In this document: in pieces, positions 60,591 through 64,000 of the stretch
How positions within the stretch are numbered: the first letter of the stretch is position 1
Layout of the letters: each line of letters starts with the position of its first letter
Assembly: GCA_016401345.1 (NCBI GenBank)
Contig: JAEACG010000002.1
Location: 310,001-374,000, forward strand
Direction: 5' to 3'
Source of the DNA: Fictibacillus nanhaiensis
GTDB taxonomy: Bacteria > Bacillota > Bacilli > Bacillales > Fictibacillaceae
DNA: 64,000 nt
Made by a program: the position numbers and the translations under genes
Notes under the pieces: model-generated
The model's input: only the letters and a program-made list of their open reading frames with translations
Databases searched by the model: none
Told to the model about the DNA's origin: nothing

Positions 60591-62315
60591 GTGGTGGCGA
60601 CTCGTATGGTAAATAGAAAAAAACGTATAATTCTTATAGCGGCATGGATTTTCTTTTTCCCACTCGCTATTTGGACGGCTGTTCAGATGACGAGTAACCA
60701 GCCTGATATCAATGTAATCGACCTTGGTATTATAAGTTTTTTAGCGATCGTTGTTTCTTGTTTCCCGATCAAAGTGATGAATACGAACATCTCCTTCATG
60801 TCTGGAATCAACCTAGCCGTATTTCTTTACTATGGGCTGACTGTTGCGTTATATATGACGCTATTATCTGTTTTAGCCATGTTTATCTCTCTAAAGGTTC
60901 ATGTCATAAAAGAGTATTATAGATATATGGCGAACAGCCTTATGTTTACATGGCTAATTATCTGCGAGAGCTCGGTATTTCATCTCTTTGGAGGTGAAGT
61001 GGGACCGTTTGCAGTTGATGAATCTATTAATTTGATTCCTGTAGTCGCATATGTTTTAACGGGGTTGGTTTTAAATCATGTTGGTCTTTACTTTATCGTA
61101 AAAGTACTATACGAAGAAGATGTTGCTTTTTTTGAGCGTGATGCTGTATGGGACCTCGTTTCGGAGGTTCTAGCTATTCCTGTTGGCCTCATGCTATTTG
61201 TTCTATACTCTCAGCTAGGGCGTCCTGGAATCTTTTATGTTGGCCTACCATTTCTTTCATTATCTATCATTATTAATCTCTATCATGTTAGTCAACAGAT
61301 TAACGATGCTCTTCAAAAAGCGAGTGAGATCGGCCAGCAGCTTTCTGAACACTTAAAGGTAAATCACATATTGGATGTTTTTATAGAAAGACTGATCGGT
61401 TTTATGAATGTTGATTTTGCGTTTATATATGATGCGGATGCGGGAGAAAATCTTAAGATCATACGCCAATATGAAAGTGAAGAAGGCATACTCACCACAG
61501 TACCTATCAAAAAACATGAAGCTATTAGTGGTAGAGTATGGTCGACAGGAAAAAGTATACGTTATAGCAAATTGAAGCCATGGCGTAAGATATCGAACGT
61601 TTTCTTTCAAGGAAAAGCACAGTCTGTACTCTCGGTGCCTATGATCAGAAATCAAAAAATCGTAGGTATCATTACCTTTGCATCTAAAGAAAAACACGCT
61701 TTTCAGAAGCATCACCTTATCATCCTTGAAATCTTAGCAAACTACTTGGCAGTAGCGATCGATAATGCAAGAAACTACGAATCCACAAAGTTAAAAAGTG
61801 AACAATGTCCTTTAACAGGTTTATATAATTATCGATATTTTGAGAGCATTCTTACCGAAATGTACCAAAATTATGAGTATTTTAGGAAGCAGTTCTCAAT
61901 CATCTTATTAGATATTGATCACTTCAAAAAAGTAAATGATACATACGGTCACCAAAGTGGAAATGAAGTATTGATCCTCTTAGCTAGAAGACTAGAAGAA
62001 TTTATTGGTGATCGAGGAACAGTTGCCAGGTATGGTGGAGAGGAGTTTATTATCTTGCTACCTGAATCAGGAGATAGAGCGGGTATCCAATTAGCTGAAC
62101 AGCTTCGTTCTGTAATTTCTGATCAAGGATTTGATATACATAATGACCTCACCGACCAATGCAGACATACGATCTACATAACTGCAAGTATCGGGGTTGC
62201 AACCGCTCCTCATCAAGGAGAAGATGCACTTACATTAGTACGAAACGCAGATCGTGCCATGTATACAGGTGCAAAACAACAAGGAAGAAATAAAGTCGCC
62301 GCTTATATCGGATAA
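60591..62315 (+). CDS. Membrane GAF-GGDEF diguanylate cyclase-like protein
   Basis: The 574-residue protein has six to eight membrane helices in 12-235, a GAF domain (about 250-390, with SVPMIRNQKIVGIITFASK) and a GGDEF domain (about 405-570). The active-site motif is GGEEF in VARYGGEEFIILLP. The metal Asp is in LLDIDHFKKVND. The usual DPLTGL is CPLTGL, and no RxxD inhibitory site lies before GGEEF. It may make cyclic di-GMP. GTG 60591 or 60594 may be the start (GAAGGGGGAC upstream). Confidence 0.85.
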   Translation: MVATRMVNRKKRIILIAAWIFFFPLAIWTAVQMTSNQPDINVIDLGIISFLAIVVSCFPIKVMNTNISFMSGINLAVFLYYGLTVALYMTLLSVLAMFISLKVHVIKEYYRYMANSLMFTWLIICESSVFHLFGGEVGPFAVDESINLIPVVAYVLTGLVLNHVGLYFIVKVLYEEDVAFFERDAVWDLVSEVLAIPVGLMLFVLYSQLGRPGIFYVGLPFLSLSIIINLYHVSQQINDALQKASEIGQQLSEHLKVNHILDVFIERLIGFMNVDFAFIYDADAGENLKIIRQYESEEGILTTVPIKKHEAISGRVWSTGKSIRYSKLKPWRKISNVFFQGKAQSVLSVPMIRNQKIVGIITFASKEKHAFQKHHLIILEILANYLAVAIDNARNYESTKLKSEQCPLTGLYNYRYFESILTEMYQNYEYFRKQFSIILLDIDHFKKVNDTYGHQSGNEVLILLARRLEEFIGDRGTVARYGGEEFIILLPESGDRAGIQLAEQLRSVISDQGFDIHNDLTDQCRHTIYITASIGVATAPHQGEDALTLVRNADRAMYTGAKQQGRNKVAAYIG

Positions 62316-62349
62316 AAATCTAGGCAGTTTCACGCCTGGATTTTTTTTG
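62315..62349 (+). terminator. Terminator of the GGDEF gene
   Basis: AAAATCTAGGC pairs with GCCTGGATTTT, followed by Ts. It overlaps the stop codon. Confidence 0.8.
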
Positions 62350-62425
62350 TGTTCCTATCTTTTTCTTGTTCTATTAAAACAAAAATAGCATATGTTTTAG
62401 TAGATGATAGAGAGGAGCGGATGAA

Positions 62426-63421
62426 ATGAAACAAGAGATATCCATCTTGATCAATGGTAAAGAAAAGAACTATAGTGAAGATCAAACATCTGTTAAAGAG
62501 CAGCCCGCTCATAATGAGGTTGCTGCTGCCATCGAGGAAGTGAACAGAGGCGGATATACGATTCTGGCAACTTCTCTTAAGAAACGTGAAAACTTCTTTA
62601 AAAGAAAGAACGGACATGTGTTGAACAAGAGGACAAGCTTCCTTGTTCCGAATAATGGGAAAGGCTTTCCTAAGCAAATTGTTGCAGCGATTATAGGAGC
62701 TATCGTTACAGGAACAATTTTAGGAGTATTAGTCTTAACGGTATTCTCTTCCGATATCACGGAAGCTGGAGATAAAGTGACAGAAGCATCAACAGTTGCT
62801 ACAGAAAAAGTAGCTGACTCTGGTAAATCCGTAACGATCAGGCCGATCAAATTAGATTTTTCAGCACTTCAAGCGGGTGTCTTCTCATCAAAAGATCGAG
62901 CTGAAGGAGCTGTTAAAACCATAGAAGATAAAGGTTTTTCAGCAGTTGTCTTTAAAGCTGAAGAAGAAAAGTATTCTGTTATCGTAGGCATTGGAAATGA
63001 TAAGCATCAATTAGATAAATTTAATGAAGCTTATCAAAAAGAAATGGATAAGCCACTTTTTAAATCGCTCTCTTTTTCTTTTGATCAATTAAAAACACCA
63101 TCAAAGCTAGATGAAACCTATTTTACGAATGGTCAGATTCTACTTCAAAATACGCTTACCCTTTCTCAGATGCCAGACATAAGTGGATCAGGTCTTGATC
63201 GGACACTGAGCGATTTTAACAAGTGGAAAGAGTATGGAAAAGGGCAGAAGGGCAAGTGGAGTGAAAGTACAACGAAAGCAGCTTCAGATTTTGAAAAGCA
63301 GCTTGAAGGTGCCTTTCTAGCGTTAAAGGATTCGAAAAAAGGAGAACTTAACTGGGCTTTTCAGCAAAAAGTAATGGATAGCTTACAGTCTTATACGAAG
63401 CTGCTTGCAACATTAAAATAA
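62426..63421 (+). CDS. spoIIB: Stage II sporulation protein B (SPOR-domain)
   Basis: This 331-residue bitopic membrane protein has a charged cytoplasmic part (1-85), one membrane helix (IVAAIIGAIVTGTILGVLVL, about 85-106) and an extracellular SPOR domain (about 140-220: ALQAGVFSSKDRAEGAVKTI...SVIVGIG). In B. subtilis it localises to the polar septum and helps septal peptidoglycan thinning and engulfment. AGAGGAGCGG precedes the ATG. maf and radC would be expected next, outside the window. Confidence 0.88.
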   Translation: MKQEISILINGKEKNYSEDQTSVKEQPAHNEVAAAIEEVNRGGYTILATSLKKRENFFKRKNGHVLNKRTSFLVPNNGKGFPKQIVAAIIGAIVTGTILGVLVLTVFSSDITEAGDKVTEASTVATEKVADSGKSVTIRPIKLDFSALQAGVFSSKDRAEGAVKTIEDKGFSAVVFKAEEEKYSVIVGIGNDKHQLDKFNEAYQKEMDKPLFKSLSFSFDQLKTPSKLDETYFTNGQILLQNTLTLSQMPDISGSGLDRTLSDFNKWKEYGKGQKGKWSESTTKAASDFEKQLEGAFLALKDSKKGELNWAFQQKVMDSLQSYTKLLATLK

Positions 63422-63459
63422 TTAAAATAAAAAGCCTGTTTGCTTATTCATTGCTCTTT

Positions 63460-63724
63460 GAAAGTAGTTGATTTCCGCTCCAAGTTGATCGCTCTCCATG
63501 AGGAGACAGGTGAGCGCCTTGCCGCTTTGCGTCATTAAGGGACTCACCTGTCTAGATGCAGTGGCTAGCCCCTCGAGGACAAAGGTTATACGGTCTGTGA
63601 TGAGCAAAGTGCTCCTTCATAGCCCATTCAACTTTTGCTTGTCAGGCCTTAACGAGCCACTTCTACTTTTAGGATTGACCGCTCGTCCCATAGGAGTCGG
63701 CAACCCTCCACTCTGATCAACTTG
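63460..63724 (+). repeat. Long form of the intergenic repeat family (copy F)
   Basis: It begins GAAAGTAGTTGATTTCCGCT and ends CCACTCTGATCAACTTG. The hairpin CAGGTGAGCGCCTT/AAGGGACTCACCTG is well paired. It contains the CAGTGGCTAGCCCCTCGAGG block, a TTTTGCTTGTC segment and the GACCGCTCGTCCCATAGG tail. Short ORFs across it are by-products of the repeat. Confidence 0.78.
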
Positions 63725-63776
63725 CATTAAAAGAAAAGTAACATTCTTAGAAATGAAGAAACTAAAGGAGTTTAGG

Positions 63777-63808
63777 GTATGGCTCGATTGTTGAGTCATA
63801 CTTTTTTA
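63777..63808 (+). terminator. Terminator-like hairpin at the right end
   Basis: GTATGGCTC (63777-63785) pairs with GAGTCATAC (63793-63801), with a G-T pair, and is followed by six Ts. No gene precedes it directly other than spoIIB 355 bases upstream. From 63809 to 64000 I see AT-rich sequence but no gene. Confidence 0.65.
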
Positions 63809-64000
63809 GTTTGCAACAAGATTGATTGTGAAAGCGTAAAACAAAAACTTGATTGATAGGTTTTTAAGAATTTTGTCGGAATTCGTCAATGAATTTAATC
63901 ATTTGCCCTCATAAAATGCAGTAAAGAACCGAAAAACTAATAGAAGTATGTTTTTCGGCGTGATTTGTCTAATTTTTACAAGTTTGCTATTGTAAATCTA

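Noticed and set aside
63498-63716. Hypothetical protein across repeat copy F and a similar one on the - strand at 44213-44455
   Set aside because: Both contain the same LTARPIGVGN peptide because they read the same repeat; no ribosome sites, and frames are not kept in other copies.

Overview
This window is a stretch of core chromosome from a low-GC, endospore-forming Bacillaceae. The sporulation genes gerE, gerM, spoVID, spoIIB and a CotS/YsxE-type coat gene, together with AGGAGG ribosome sites, TTG/GTG starts, T-boxes and an L-box, all point there. Gene order follows the Bacillus subtilis fadR-etfA, trxA-uvrC-lysC-yslB-sdhCAB-ysmA-gerE, racE-gerM-rdgB-ysnB, ilv-leu-ysoA-tig-clpX-lonB-lonA-ysxC, hemAXCDBL, spoVID-ysxE-valS-folC and spoIIB blocks. 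The exact genus cannot be fixed by eye; a Fictibacillus-like organism is only a guess. Apart from one converging gene at each of three places, all genes are on the + strand.

Layout. 1-2938 is the end of the fatty-acid degradation operon (fadR, fadB, etfB, etfA). 3007-7649 holds a histidine phosphatase, trxA, uvrC and lysine-riboswitch-controlled lysC, with yslB facing it. 8267-12533 holds sdhCAB behind a promoter overlapped by a CcpA-type cre site, then a thioesterase and gerE. 12683-17797 is the glucose PTS module glcT / RAT-terminator / ptsG-ptsH-ptsI, which sits between gerE and racE. 18010-22005 holds racE, gerM, rdgB, ysnB and two tRNAs; rph, which lies between gerM and rdgB in B. subtilis, is absent. 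22212-34267 is a complete branched-chain amino-acid operon (ilvE-ilvD-[T-box]-ilvB-ilvN-ilvC-leuABCD-ilvA). 34503-44220 holds ysoA, tig, clpX, lonB, lonA and engB (protein folding, proteolysis and ribosome assembly). 45362-51566 is the haem operon. 51712-55312 is a coat-morphogenesis operon, followed by T-box-controlled valS with folC, a GAF/GGDEF membrane protein and spoIIB.

I see no phage, insertion sequence with transposase, CRISPR array or defence island, and no clear candidate for a wholly new multi-gene system. The unusual material lies between genes. (1) A family of structured repeats with short (about 130 bp) and long (about 265 bp) forms occurs at six sites, one of them inside the valS leader. 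(2) A 21-bp-period array of eight CTATGRGTCAAA units lies upstream of lonB, next to a decayed gene. (3) ilvA appears to begin with a -1 frame disruption in a run of four Gs. (4) A T-box sits in the middle of the ilv-leu operon. (5) A probable pseudokinase paralogue lies next to ysxE. (6) A 64-residue membrane-protein gene lies on the opposite strand. Regulatory signals visible in the sequence (L-box, two T-boxes, RAT antiterminator, cre, possible PerR box, sigma-E/F/K promoters) fit the genes they precede.
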